A stretch of 19,943 nucleotides of DNA from Sphingomonadaceae bacterium (lineage in GTDB: Bacteria; Pseudomonadota; Alphaproteobacteria; Sphingomonadales; Sphingomonadaceae): NCBI GenBank assembly GCA_947451875.1, contig CANGBE010000006.1, positions 1-19,943 on the forward strand. The letters are read 5' to 3'. A model generated the notes under the pieces. The model had not been told where the DNA came from and made no database searches. It saw only the letters and a list, made by a program, of their open reading frames with translations. Both the position numbers and the translations under genes were made by a program. Positions 1 to 7,681 of this stretch are shown here, one piece after another; the stretch's first letter is position 1, and each line of letters starts with the position of its first letter.

Positions 1-399
1 GAACTTGTAGACGATCTGGTCAAAGCTGGTGAAAGCGTTGGTGTCTGCACCAAAGCGCAGGCCGTGCCGCTGCAGGATCCGAACGACATCGCCGTCAGCG
101 ATCTTGTCGCTCGAACGGAACGACATGTGCTCAAGGAAATGCATCAGCCCTTGTTCTTCGTCGCGCTCGGTCATCGAGCCCGCATTGATCAGCATCCGCA
201 TCGATACGCCGGTGCTTGGCGTTTCATTGTGCAGGATGGCATAGCGCAGGCCATTGGGCAGGACGCCGAACTTCACCGCCGAATCGGCGGACACGTCGCT
301 GGAGGCTTGCGGCCAGTTAACGGTTACGTCGGCGTGCAGCGGGGCAGCGAAGACCAAAGCGATGGGGGCAACGGCAAGATGCAGGTGGCGAAGCTTCAT
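1..399 (-). CDS. M16 (insulinase-like) zinc peptidase, N-terminal part, runs off the left edge
   Basis: The minus strand encodes 133 codons from an ATG at 397-399 to the window edge with no stop, so the C-terminal part lies outside. Residues 1 to about 23 form a signal peptide (charged start, hydrophobic core, cleavage near LHA-DV). The segment VLPNGLRYAI and the inverted zinc motif HFLEH (H87, E90, H91) are the hallmark of the active N-terminal M16 domain. M16 enzymes are zinc metallopeptidases that degrade peptides; bacterial exported members act in the periplasm, often with a non-catalytic partner domain, which cannot be checked here. GGAG lies 10 bases before the ATG. The family call is firm; the substrate is unknown. 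Confidence 0.9.
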   Translation of the reverse strand, partial: MKLRHLHLAVAPIALVFAAPLHADVTVNWPQASSDVSADSAVKFGVLPNGLRYAILHNETPSTGVSMRMLINAGSMTERDEEQGLMHFLEHMSFRSSDKIADGDVVRILQRHGLRFGADTNAFTSFDQIVYKF

Positions 400-650
400 G
401 GGAATGCGTCTCCGGAAAAGGAAATCACAGGCTAAGGTATTGGATTTTACGGGCAAGTAAACATCGACGAACGGCTTTGGTGTTCGACGCAGGATAAAGC
501 TGACACTGACCTTACGTGGTTTGCAGCTATGGTTAGCGGCCCGGCAAGGTTTGAAATTAGCACTTAATTCAGCAGGTATCTAAGCGCTTTCGCGGCAGTT
601 TACCCGGTATCAAGTGTTAAATTGTTGGACCTGAATCGAATAAAAAAGTT
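400..650. other. Intergenic region between divergent genes
   Basis: About 250 bases separate the minus-strand M16 peptidase from the plus-strand acyltransferase, so promoters for both should lie here. On the minus strand a weak sigma70-like pair (TTTACT, 16 bases, TACCTT) lies about 35-65 bases before the M16 start. On the plus side the stretch 611-650 is AT-rich but shows no convincing -35/-10 pair. No small coding frame, tRNA or strong hairpin was seen. Confidence 0.5.
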
Positions 651-1805
651 GTGATCCAAAGCCGTATATCCTTGGTGGAAGACTCCGCAGCCGCTGGCGC
701 GCACCGCGAAGCCGTGCCTCGCAGTGGCAGCACAGCCGGTCCGGGCAACATCTGGCAGGGGCGTAACCTGATCGAGGCGTGGCACTGGCTTGAAGGTGAG
801 GCACAGCTGCCCACTCAGACTTTGGCTTTTTATACAGCGCTGTCTGCTACGCTGCTGGCGGGTAGCGAGATCGAACTGGTTAAGGCTTCCGACGAACTGG
901 GCATTCGCGGAATTTTGCCGCTGTGCCGGGATCGCGGTCTGTTCGCTCGCTGGCGCATGGTTGGCGCGCGCGAAGTATTCGAACCGATTGACGCATTGTG
1001 CCTTGATGATCGCGGGCGGCAGGCGATTGCCCATCAGATCGCCGCACAGGACAGGCCGGTCACTTTCGATCGGGTGCCGCAGGGTTCGGCATTCATACCT
1101 GTGATGCAGGCCGCAATGCAGGGTAAAGGGCTGGTGCGACGACGCGCTGCCCAGGGCTGTCCGTTTATCGCGCTGGACGAACGCTGGCAGGAACCCGAAG
1201 CACAATATAACGCTGGGCGACGCTCCGATTTCCGCCGGGCCATGCGTCGTGCGGGTGAGCAGGGCGAGGTTAGCTTTTCAGTGCTCTCGCCCCGGCCCGA
1301 TCAGTTCGATGCGCTGTTTGATGAGGCTATCGCGGTCGAGTTGCGCAGCTGGAAGAAAGAAGCCGGAACCGCCATCGCCGCCGACCGCGCCAAGGAAATG
1401 TTCTTCCGCGATTTCCTGCGCAGCGCTGCCTGTGAAGGTAACCTACGGCTGGCTTTCATGCGGATCGACGGGCGGGCAGTCGCCATGCAGATCGCGCTGG
1501 AATGGCATGGGCGTTTCTGGCTGTTCAAAATTGGCTTTGACGAAGACTATGCCCGCTGCTCCCCCGGCACCCTGCTGATGCTGCACACGATTGGCTGGGC
1601 GGCTAACCAAGGGCTCGGCTCCTACGAGATGCTGGGCAATGTCGAGCCATGGATCGCGGAATTCTGGACCACGGAAAATCACCCGTGCCTAAGCTTGCGG
1701 ACTTACCCTGCGAACCTTGCCGGACTGGTGGCGCTGGTGGTTGATGGTGTTGGCGGAATGGTTGGCAAGCTGCACTATCTGGCGCGCCGGATAATTCCCG
1801 CATGA
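651..1805 (+). CDS. GNAT-fold acyltransferase of the CelD/BcsL (Acetyltransf_6) type
   Basis: A 384-aa cytoplasmic protein without signal peptide or membrane segment. The C-terminal half has the pattern of the BioF2-like/CelD acetyltransferase domain: a basic helix RSDFRRAMRRA (about residues 188-198), ELRSWKKEAGTAI, a central strand LRLAFMRIDGRAVAMQI, then FKIGFDEDYA and SPGTLLMLHTIGWA, ending near NVEPWIAEFW. Relatives are found in cellulose and exopolysaccharide clusters and are presumed to acylate amino sugars or amino groups; the acceptor here is unknown. The GTG at 651 is the first possible start after a stop at 618; a TTG at 672 and a GTG at 675 are alternatives, and none has a clear Shine-Dalgarno sequence. 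Its stop overlaps the ATG of the next gene (ATGA), implying translational coupling with the proline-dehydrogenase-like protein. Confidence 0.82.
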   Translation: MIQSRISLVEDSAAAGAHREAVPRSGSTAGPGNIWQGRNLIEAWHWLEGEAQLPTQTLAFYTALSATLLAGSEIELVKASDELGIRGILPLCRDRGLFARWRMVGAREVFEPIDALCLDDRGRQAIAHQIAAQDRPVTFDRVPQGSAFIPVMQAAMQGKGLVRRRAAQGCPFIALDERWQEPEAQYNAGRRSDFRRAMRRAGEQGEVSFSVLSPRPDQFDALFDEAIAVELRSWKKEAGTAIAADRAKEMFFRDFLRSAACEGNLRLAFMRIDGRAVAMQIALEWHGRFWLFKIGFDEDYARCSPGTLLMLHTIGWAANQGLGSYEMLGNVEPWIAEFWTTENHPCLSLRTYPANLAGLVALVVDGVGGMVGKLHYLARRIIPA

Positions 1806-2623
1806 GCTGGCGATGGCGTCTAGGGCAAATGCTAATACGCAGGGTGCCAGCGCTCCTGCCAAAGGCGGATGCGGCCTATGCGGCGGGCTTGGCCGAGCGA
1901 CTGCGCGTGCAGGGCTATGCTCTCACTATCGGGCATTTCCTGGCTGATAAGGGATCGCCCGATGCGATTGTCACAGCCAACTGCGCGGTGGCAGATGCCT
2001 TGGCCAGCAGTGAGTGCGACGCCTACCTTGCAGTTAAGGCACCTCCGCTCGGTTTTGATCCTGTGCGGCTCGCGACGATTCGCAAAGCTGCAGATCGCGC
2101 TGGACTGCCGATGGTGTTCGATGCTCACCGGTTCGTTGATGCTGACCAGACGCTGGCCTGCGTTCGGCACCTGATCGCCGATCATCCCGGCACTGGTGTG
2201 GCTCTGCCAGCGCGCTGGTGGCGCAGTCTGGACGATGCGATAGCTCTGCGCGACAGCAGCGCGCGGTTGCGGCTGGTCAAGGGCGAATGGGCCGAGCCGG
2301 GCGTGCCAGAAGGCGATGCCGGCGAGCGGTTTCTCGCCATTGCGCGCAAGCTGGCCGGGCGTGAGGCTCCGGTTGGGGTGGCGACACACGATCCCGCTCT
2401 GGCAGAGGCGGCGCTGAAGATACTCCTCGCTGCTGGCACGCCCTGCGAACTTGAACAGATACGCGGCCTGCCGCGCCGCCGCGCCGTCGCCGTGGCGCGG
2501 CAGCTGAAGGTGCGGGTGCGCATCTATGTGCCCTTTGGCGAGGGCTGGTGGCCCTATGCGCTGGGCAAGATGCTTGAGCGGCCATACCTGATCATGTGGT
2601 GGCTGCGAGACCTGGCCGCCTAG
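1802..2623 (+). CDS. Proline dehydrogenase-like barrel protein with altered active site
   Basis: A 273-aa protein whose second half follows monofunctional bacterial proline dehydrogenases: LRLVKG (residues 156-161), VATHDPALAE (193-202), a CELEQIRGLP segment and RIYVPFGEGWWPYALGKMLERP (240-261, motif). Those enzymes are FAD-dependent (beta-alpha)8 barrels oxidising proline to pyrroline-5-carboxylate. Compared with the Thermus enzyme as I remember it, K79, D107 and Y242 match active-site Lys, Asp and Tyr, but the Tyr of KGAY is W163 and the Arg-Arg pair before the ERPEN motif, which binds the proline carboxylate, is G255-K256. I therefore infer a changed substrate or a non-catalytic role rather than proline catabolism. 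No P5C dehydrogenase is nearby. Its ATG overlaps the stop of the upstream acyltransferase, so the two are probably made together. Confidence 0.75.
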   Translation: MSWRWRLGQMLIRRVPALLPKADAAYAAGLAERLRVQGYALTIGHFLADKGSPDAIVTANCAVADALASSECDAYLAVKAPPLGFDPVRLATIRKAADRAGLPMVFDAHRFVDADQTLACVRHLIADHPGTGVALPARWWRSLDDAIALRDSSARLRLVKGEWAEPGVPEGDAGERFLAIARKLAGREAPVGVATHDPALAEAALKILLAAGTPCELEQIRGLPRRRAVAVARQLKVRVRIYVPFGEGWWPYALGKMLERPYLIMWWLRDLAA

Positions 2624-2633
2624 CGAAGGCCTC

Positions 2634-2662
2634 TTGCCCTGCCCGAACCGGTTCTGTACATG
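2634..2662 (+). promoter_or_regulatory. Possible sigma70-type promoter for the TauD-like gene
   Basis: TTGCCC at 2634-2639 and TACATG at 2657-2662 are separated by 17 bases and lie in the 76-base gap before the dioxygenase gene. Both hexamers deviate from consensus, so this is a weak call. Read-through from the upstream pair is equally possible. Confidence 0.3.
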
Positions 2663-2699
2663 TGTTCAGCAAATAGAAGTCTGCTTCGGGAGAATACCA

Positions 2700-3545
2700 A
2701 TGGCCACCGCCGCCACCACGACCACGCGCCTGCGCTATGAGCAGATTAAGCCCAAGATCGGCGCCGTGATCCAGAGCACCAAGGAAGAGCTGCTTTCGGG
2801 CGAACTCTCGGACGAAATTAACGCCCTGCTCGAAGAACGCTGCGTGCTGATTTTTCCGCAGCTTAACCTGACCGATGCGGAACAGGTCAAGTTCAGCGAC
2901 CTGCTCGGCGGCAACGCGATGGAGATTCGCGGTGAAGAAGTTTTCAAGGTCAGCCTTGATAAGAAGGTCAACCAGTCGGTCGCCGAATATCTGCTCGGTT
3001 CGCTCTACTGGCACATTGACGGCACGATGAACCCGATCCCGATCCGCGCCTCGATGCTCTCGGCCAAGGTGCTCGCACCTGAAGGCGGCGATACCCTGTT
3101 CGCCAATACGGCCACCGCATACGAAGATCTGCCCGAGGCAAAGAAGGCCGAGATCGAGAACCTGCGCGTCCAGCACTCGCTGTGGAATTCGGCGCTCTAT
3201 CACACCCCAGAACCCACCGACGCCCAGCTGGATGACTGGCAGTCCAAGGGCGAGGCTGACGTGCCGCTGGTGGTCAAGCACAAGTCTGGCCGTAAGAGCC
3301 TGGTGCTGGGCAACACCGCCGCGCACGTGATCGGCAAGGATTATCGCGAGAGCGCCCAGATCCTTCACAAGCTGCGCAATTTCGCTACTTCAGAGCCTTA
3401 TACCTATCGCCACGTCTGGACGGTGGGCGATACCGTGCTGTGGGACAACCGCACATCCATGCACCGCGCCACCCCCTATGATCCTGATTGCGGCCGCATG
3501 ATGCACCGCACGATCCTGAAGGGCGGCGAAGCCTGGGACCAGTAA
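2700..3545 (+). CDS. TauD/TfdA-family 2-oxoglutarate-dependent dioxygenase
   Basis: A 281-aa cytosolic Fe(II)/2-oxoglutarate dioxygenase. The iron-binding facial triad is visible as H105-x-D107 (YWHIDGT) and distal H255 (SMHRAT), and R270 (MMHRTIL) fits the 2-oxoglutarate-binding arginine. The length is typical of the TauD/TfdA family, whose members hydroxylate taurine, alkyl sulfates, phenoxyacetates and other small acids. The substrate cannot be read here: no sulfonate transporter or aromatic pathway gene is adjacent. The ATG at 2700 is chosen because GGGAGA (2688-2693) sits 6 bases before it; the same frame opens earlier, at 2634, without such a site. A palindromic element follows immediately downstream and could act as its terminator. 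Confidence 0.88.
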   Translation: MATAATTTTRLRYEQIKPKIGAVIQSTKEELLSGELSDEINALLEERCVLIFPQLNLTDAEQVKFSDLLGGNAMEIRGEEVFKVSLDKKVNQSVAEYLLGSLYWHIDGTMNPIPIRASMLSAKVLAPEGGDTLFANTATAYEDLPEAKKAEIENLRVQHSLWNSALYHTPEPTDAQLDDWQSKGEADVPLVVKHKSGRKSLVLGNTAAHVIGKDYRESAQILHKLRNFATSEPYTYRHVWTVGDTVLWDNRTSMHRATPYDPDCGRMMHRTILKGGEAWDQ

Positions 3546-3549
3546 GCAA

Positions 3550-3686
3550 TTAGACTTTGTTCCAGTTGCACTGAAACAGTTGCGGCACCGGCCCTCTCCC
3601 CCGCCGCTTGAGGTGACGGCTGGCGCCGAAAGGCACCCCAAGGGTACTGATATTGGGTGGCCGGGCGGGGGAGAGGGCCGGTGCCG
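3550..3686 (+). repeat. Dispersed palindromic element, copy 1
   Basis: A small hairpin (3559-3566 with 3570-3577, one mismatch, 3-base loop) precedes a perfect 23-bp inverted repeat, 3583-3605 against 3664-3686, enclosing 58 bases. The left arm starts CGGCACCGGCCCTCTCCCCC. The last 34 bases (3653-3686) match 31 of 34 positions of 12301-12334 in copy 2, and 19 of 20 bases match at the left arm. It lies between convergent genes (TauD-like and MFS), so it may double as a bidirectional terminator, but its repetition points to a REP/MITE-like family. Confidence 0.8.
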
Positions 3687-3709
3687 GCTCCACCTCATTG
3701 GAAAAGCCT

Positions 3710-5248
3710 CTAGTGCCCCGCATCCATCGGCGGTGATGCTTCCGTTTGCCCCAGCCGGGTACCTTTCATCAGCAGGATGATGGGCAGCGTGGCTATGGCG
3801 ACCATGCACCCCAGCCAGAAGGTATCGATGGTCGAAACCATCGTCGCCTGCCGCCAAATCTCGCCGCTGGCGCGGGCCATGGCGGCGGGGCTGGTGAAAT
3901 CGAAATCAGGACGGGCAATCTGGAACACCGGATTGTCTGGTCGAACGCCCTCATTAAGCCGCGACGCCACTTGCGCAGATGCGCGGATCGACATCACCTG
4001 GATTGCCGAAATGCCCAGTGAATTGCCGATGTTGCGTGACAGGGCAAATATCGCCGCACCTTCATTGCGAAAGCGTGGCGACAGGGTTGAGAAAGCCAGC
4101 GCCGAAAGTGGCGAGATCAGCAAGCCGCCGGAAAATCCCTGAAACAGCCCGGCCAACATGATCGGCGTCTCGTTCGTTTCGAGGCTAAGCTGCGAGAACA
4201 TCCACAGGCTCAGCACTGAAAAACCAAGCCCGATGCACAGCAGCATACGTGGATCAACCTTGCGGATGAAGCGGGTGACCACCAACAGGCTCATGATCGT
4301 GCCAACCCCGCGCGGCAGGCTGACTAGTCCGTTCTTGAACGGGGAATAGCCCAGCAGGTTCTGGGTCATCAGCGTCAAGATTGGGCTGGAAGCGAAGATG
4401 ACGATGCCGATGACAGTGCTGATTATCGTGCCAAGGGCAAAGTTGCGATCAGCAAACAACGCGGCCCGCACAAAGGTGTCGCGCCGGGTCAGCATATGGA
4501 CGAGAAGCAGATAGAACGACAGCGCGAGCAATCCGGCCTCGAAGAATGTCTCTGCGGAATCGAACCAGTCATTGTGCTGGCCGCGGTCCATCATCAACTG
4601 GAATGATCCAATGAAGCTGGTGAGCGCAAGAAAACCGAACATGTCGAACTTGGCCAGTTCCTTGTCCTTAACCTCGATATGGCTAAACAACGTGCCGAAA
4701 ATCGCGGCGATGCCGATCGGCAGGTTGATCAGGAATACCCAGCGCCACGAATAGTTATCGGTCAGCCAGCCGCCGATCGTCGGGCCGAGCAACGGGCCCA
4801 GCATGGCGCCCAGCCCGGCCACGGCCATCGCGCTCGGCTGTTTTTCGGGCGGGTTGATATCGAGCAGCGTCGCCTGCCCCAGCGGGATCAAACCCGCCCC
4901 TGCCGCGCCCTGCGCCAGCCGGGCGAAGACCATGAATTCCAGACTGCGCGCAAGACCACAGGCCATCGAGGCCACCGTAAAGGCGATAACCGAAATCGAC
5001 ATCACCCGCTTGCGGCCGAATTTGCTCGCCAGCCAGCTCGCCAGCGGCATCATGATAGCCGATGCGATCAGGTAGGATGTCAGCACCCAAGTCACCTGCT
5101 CGGGCGAGGCATTGAGGCTGGCCTGCATGTGCGGAATGGCCACCACGGCAATCGTCGCATCAAGCGCAACCACCAGCGTCGTGCCCATCACCGATGCGGT
5201 GATCAGCGTCTTGCGCAGGGGAGTAGGGAACAGGCGTTGGATGCTCAT
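3710..5248 (-). CDS. DHA2-family (EmrB/QacA-type) MFS drug exporter
   Basis: A 512-aa polytopic inner-membrane protein of a length typical for 14-helix DHA2 transporters, which export drugs or other toxic compounds by proton antiport. Diagnostic features are the first-helix motif ALDATIAVVAIPHM (about residues 28-41), motif A in the loop LASKFGRKRV, the motif-C-like GAMLGPLLGPTIGGWL, and SWRWVFLINLPIG at the fourth/fifth helix region, all typical of EmrB. EmrB usually works with a membrane-fusion partner EmrA and an outer-membrane channel; neither is adjacent, so a distant partner or solo function is inferred. No strong Shine-Dalgarno precedes the ATG at 5246-5248. It is divergent from the unknown exported protein gene, and a perfect palindrome sits in its likely promoter. 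Confidence 0.92.
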   Translation of the reverse strand: MSIQRLFPTPLRKTLITASVMGTTLVVALDATIAVVAIPHMQASLNASPEQVTWVLTSYLIASAIMMPLASWLASKFGRKRVMSISVIAFTVASMACGLARSLEFMVFARLAQGAAGAGLIPLGQATLLDINPPEKQPSAMAVAGLGAMLGPLLGPTIGGWLTDNYSWRWVFLINLPIGIAAIFGTLFSHIEVKDKELAKFDMFGFLALTSFIGSFQLMMDRGQHNDWFDSAETFFEAGLLALSFYLLLVHMLTRRDTFVRAALFADRNFALGTIISTVIGIVIFASSPILTLMTQNLLGYSPFKNGLVSLPRGVGTIMSLLVVTRFIRKVDPRMLLCIGLGFSVLSLWMFSQLSLETNETPIMLAGLFQGFSGGLLISPLSALAFSTLSPRFRNEGAAIFALSRNIGNSLGISAIQVMSIRASAQVASRLNEGVRPDNPVFQIARPDFDFTSPAAMARASGEIWRQATMVSTIDTFWLGCMVAIATLPIILLMKGTRLGQTEASPPMDAGH

Positions 5249-5363
5249 CGAAGGTGCGCTGATAATAAGCTATGCTATTAATAGCAATCGCGCTGTCGCT
5301 TTTCGCCAATACTTGGTTCCACGTAGATCGCATTATCGCTGATCGTTACCGCAGGGGGTGGAT
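5249..5363. promoter_or_regulatory. Divergent promoter region with 14-bp perfect palindrome
   Basis: The only spacer between the MFS exporter (minus) and the unknown exported protein (plus). TGCTATTAATAGCA at 5273-5286 is perfectly palindromic. On the minus strand TATTAT (5267-5262) is a good -10 for the exporter; the palindrome covers its upstream -35 zone, the classic place for a repressor operator. The -10 is only 13 bases from the exporter ATG, implying a very short leader. On the plus strand AGGGGG at 5353-5358 is the ribosome site of the next gene. No regulator gene is present in the window. Confidence 0.5.
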
Positions 5364-7100
5364 ATGAAGGTACGGCTCGGTTTGGCATTCTTCGCAGGCG
5401 CAATGGCCTGTACGTCACTGGCTACTTTGGCGCAGGCGCAGGAAACCGGAAATCGTCCGCCACCGATCCGCATCCTGCGGGCCCCCGTCGCACCGGTAGC
5501 GGCGACACCGACAGCCGCTGCGGCCCAGGCGGATGCCGGTGCGATCAACACCACACAGATTACTCCGCCCGCCGCGATCAATGCCCGGGTGCTGATGCCC
5601 AATTCGGTGACGCTGCGTAATGGGCCGGATATGGCGACGATCCAGTCGCTCAACATCATCCGGCAGCTGCCACTGGCCGATGTCCGCGCGGCAAAGGTGC
5701 TGACGCTCGGCACCAGCCGGTTCAACATGGCCCCGGTGCTCAACAACCCGCGCAGTCTGTTCAACATCGCCGCCCGGATGCGCGCCCAGCCGCAGCTGAC
5801 CGAAATTCTGGCCGACGATACCCGCGTGTTCGAGGTGGACAAGGGCCTGATCATCCACAGCTTCATCAATTACCGGGTCAAGTCGGGCAGTTGTACCGAC
5901 AACACCCGGCGGGTGATGATGACGCGCGGCGGCATCAGCTGCGCGACCTATCTGACCCCGGAAGCACGGGCTGCGGCTTTCGCCAACAAGCGCGATGCCC
6001 ACTATGTCGCCGATCCCCAGAAGCGCGCGCTTGCCATTGCTGACGCAGAGCAGAAATCCACCATTGTCGATGCCGAGCTGAGCAAGAACGTCGCCCAGAT
6101 CAGGGCCCAGCTGGCCAATCCGGTCACGCGAGGCCAGTTTGATTCCAATGGTGCGGGCGAAGCAGACCGGCTCGCAGCGTTGGATGACAACGCTCTGAAA
6201 TCCGAAATCGTCAATTCGGGTGATACCTCGATTGAACAGACGCTGTTCGTGCCGCGTATTGACCGGGTCGAAGCGACTTTCACCAACAAGTACCCGATCC
6301 GCAACAAGGCGGCCGGCTTCACGCCTATCAACCCCGCTCTGCTGGGCGGCATGTTCGTCGATATCGCGGTGTGGTCGCACACCTGGGATTTTCCCGTGTG
6401 GTTCCCGCAGCTGGCGATCCAGTTGCCGCCGGGCGGGGCTGATTTCGGCTGTCATGAAGGCACGCAGTGCACCCGCAGCTACGTCTATTCGCCAAAGGGC
6501 CACAGCGAGAGCTCGGATGGCAGCGGTCCGTTTGATGGCGATATGGAAGGCTGGGGCAACGGCTTTACCAACGAGCACCTGAGCGAATGCGCCGATGAAA
6601 CCTGCCGCATCGGCATCCGGTTCATCCGTCAGGGCTATATCTATGGCGCGCGGCACAAGCGTGACGCAGATCCGACCCTGACTTCGAAAAGCCCGGCGAT
6701 CATTAGCTACCTTGCCGGAGCCGAGGGTGAGGCCAGGACTGTGATCAACGAGTCTCAGGCGCGCCAGACAGCGGGTGCGGCCAATAGCTTTGGGACACTC
6801 TGGACCGAATGGTGGTCAAAGCAGTGCGCCGACAAGATATGCCTCGACAAGATCAAGCCAATTGTCGCGCTCGAAAAGCTGGAAGTGAACGCCTACCAAA
6901 AGCAGCACCCGGATGCCTCGACCAATGAGGCTATCGGCACTGTGGGCAAGAAGTTCGCGCCGGTGTTCGAGTTTGAAGTCAAGGCTTCGAAGGATCGCGT
7001 CGCGGCGGAAGAAGCCGCTCAGGCTGCGCGCAAGGCCAAGTTTGGCAAGCCAGCCTTCACCCCGATCCGCATTGGCACGCCGGTGCAGCGGACGAATTGA
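5364..7100 (+). CDS. Unrecognised exported protein with four cysteine pairs
   Basis: I do not recognise the family of this 578-aa protein. It starts with a signal peptide (residues 1 to about 26, cleavage near AQA-QE), then a Pro/Ala-rich linker to about residue 65. Past the signal the cysteines fall in four close pairs: C177/C193, C363/C369, C409/C414 and C488/C493, as expected for disulfides in a periplasmic or secreted protein. Aromatic-rich stretches such as WSHTWDFPVWFPQLAI (about residues 338-353) suggest a folded beta-rich core; the C-terminus is Ala/Lys-rich. The ATG at 5364 is preferred over an in-frame GTG at 5358 because AGGGGG overlaps the GTG but is 5 bases from the ATG. It stands alone, divergent from an efflux pump and followed by a hairpin. 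Confidence 0.75.
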   Translation: MKVRLGLAFFAGAMACTSLATLAQAQETGNRPPPIRILRAPVAPVAATPTAAAAQADAGAINTTQITPPAAINARVLMPNSVTLRNGPDMATIQSLNIIRQLPLADVRAAKVLTLGTSRFNMAPVLNNPRSLFNIAARMRAQPQLTEILADDTRVFEVDKGLIIHSFINYRVKSGSCTDNTRRVMMTRGGISCATYLTPEARAAAFANKRDAHYVADPQKRALAIADAEQKSTIVDAELSKNVAQIRAQLANPVTRGQFDSNGAGEADRLAALDDNALKSEIVNSGDTSIEQTLFVPRIDRVEATFTNKYPIRNKAAGFTPINPALLGGMFVDIAVWSHTWDFPVWFPQLAIQLPPGGADFGCHEGTQCTRSYVYSPKGHSESSDGSGPFDGDMEGWGNGFTNEHLSECADETCRIGIRFIRQGYIYGARHKRDADPTLTSKSPAIISYLAGAEGEARTVINESQARQTAGAANSFGTLWTEWWSKQCADKICLDKIKPIVALEKLEVNAYQKQHPDASTNEAIGTVGKKFAPVFEFEVKASKDRVAAEEAAQAARKAKFGKPAFTPIRIGTPVQRTN

Positions 7101-7110
7101 GGCCCGACGG

Positions 7111-7135
7111 TCCTCCACCCTTGTGCGGGGGAGGA
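7111..7135. terminator. Hairpin between convergent genes
   Basis: TCCTCCACCC at 7111-7120 pairs with GGGGGAGGA at 7127-7135: 9 base pairs with one bulged A and a 6-base loop. It fills the 35-base gap between the stop of the unknown exported protein and the stop of the phosphatase on the other strand. There is no T-tract, so it is either a weak bidirectional terminator or a transcript-end protector. Confidence 0.5.
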
Positions 7136-7681
7136 TCAATCCTCCAGCTGCGGCCCCAATTCCGGATCAAGATCGCGTGGGCGGATCAAGTGGACCAGCC
7201 GGGCGCAGCCGTCGCTCAGGTCTGCCCAGTGTTCGATATCGCATTCGAGCACGGCAAAGGCAGCGGTGGGGAATTTCTCTTCCACCATGGCGCGCAGCGG
7301 GCATTTGCCATCATCGGGTACGAGATCGAAGATCAGGTCTTCCAGCCCCGGGTTGTGGCCCACCATCAGTACGGCGTCGATATCGTCCGAGGTTTCCTGC
7401 AATACGTCGGCCAGGTTGATTGAACTGGCAAGATAGATGCGCCGGTCCCATTGCACCGGGATTGTCAGGCCTACCGCCTGTTCGGCCAGCTCGATAGTTT
7501 CGGCAACGCGCACGGCGGGCGAGGCGAGGATGCGTTGCCATTTAACGCCGTGTTCGACGATGTGCTTGCCCATCAGCGCCGCGCCCTTGCGCCCGCGCTT
7601 GTTCAGCCCGCGATCGAAATCGCGCGCCTTGGCATCGTGCCAATCAGACTTGGCGTGGCGGAACAGGCCCAAAAGTTTCAT
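7136..7681 (-). CDS. SixA-type histidine phosphatase
   Basis: A 181-aa cytosolic protein of the histidine phosphatase (phosphoglycerate mutase-like) superfamily, short form like SixA. The catalytic RHG-type motif appears as FRHAKSDW (R8, H9), typical of SixA where the third residue is Ala; R58 in SPAVRVAET and the second catalytic histidine H109 in MVGHNPGLEDL complete the pocket. E. coli SixA removes phosphate from phosphohistidine in signalling or PTS-type proteins; the true substrate here is not shown. The ATG overlaps the helicase stop (ATGA at 7681-7678), so it is translated from the same message as the helicase. Confidence 0.9.
   Translation of the reverse strand: MKLLGLFRHAKSDWHDAKARDFDRGLNKRGRKGAALMGKHIVEHGVKWQRILASPAVRVAETIELAEQAVGLTIPVQWDRRIYLASSINLADVLQETSDDIDAVLMVGHNPGLEDLIFDLVPDDGKCPLRAMVEEKFPTAAFAVLECDIEHWADLSDGCARLVHLIRPRDLDPELGPQLED

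Noticed and set aside
400..650. Possible small RNA or tRNA in the left intergenic region
   Set aside because: No cloverleaf, CCA end or strong hairpin with T-tract could be found.
1802..2623. Call as true proline dehydrogenase (PutA/PruB function)
   Set aside because: The paired arginines and the KGAY tyrosine are replaced and no P5C dehydrogenase is adjacent, so only fold-level assignment is justified.
5415..6656. Long minus-strand open frame (413 codons) opposite the unknown exported protein
   Set aside because: It is antisense to a frame with signal peptide, ribosome site and paired cysteines; its own product is Arg/Gly/His-rich without domain character, the usual shadow in GC-rich DNA.
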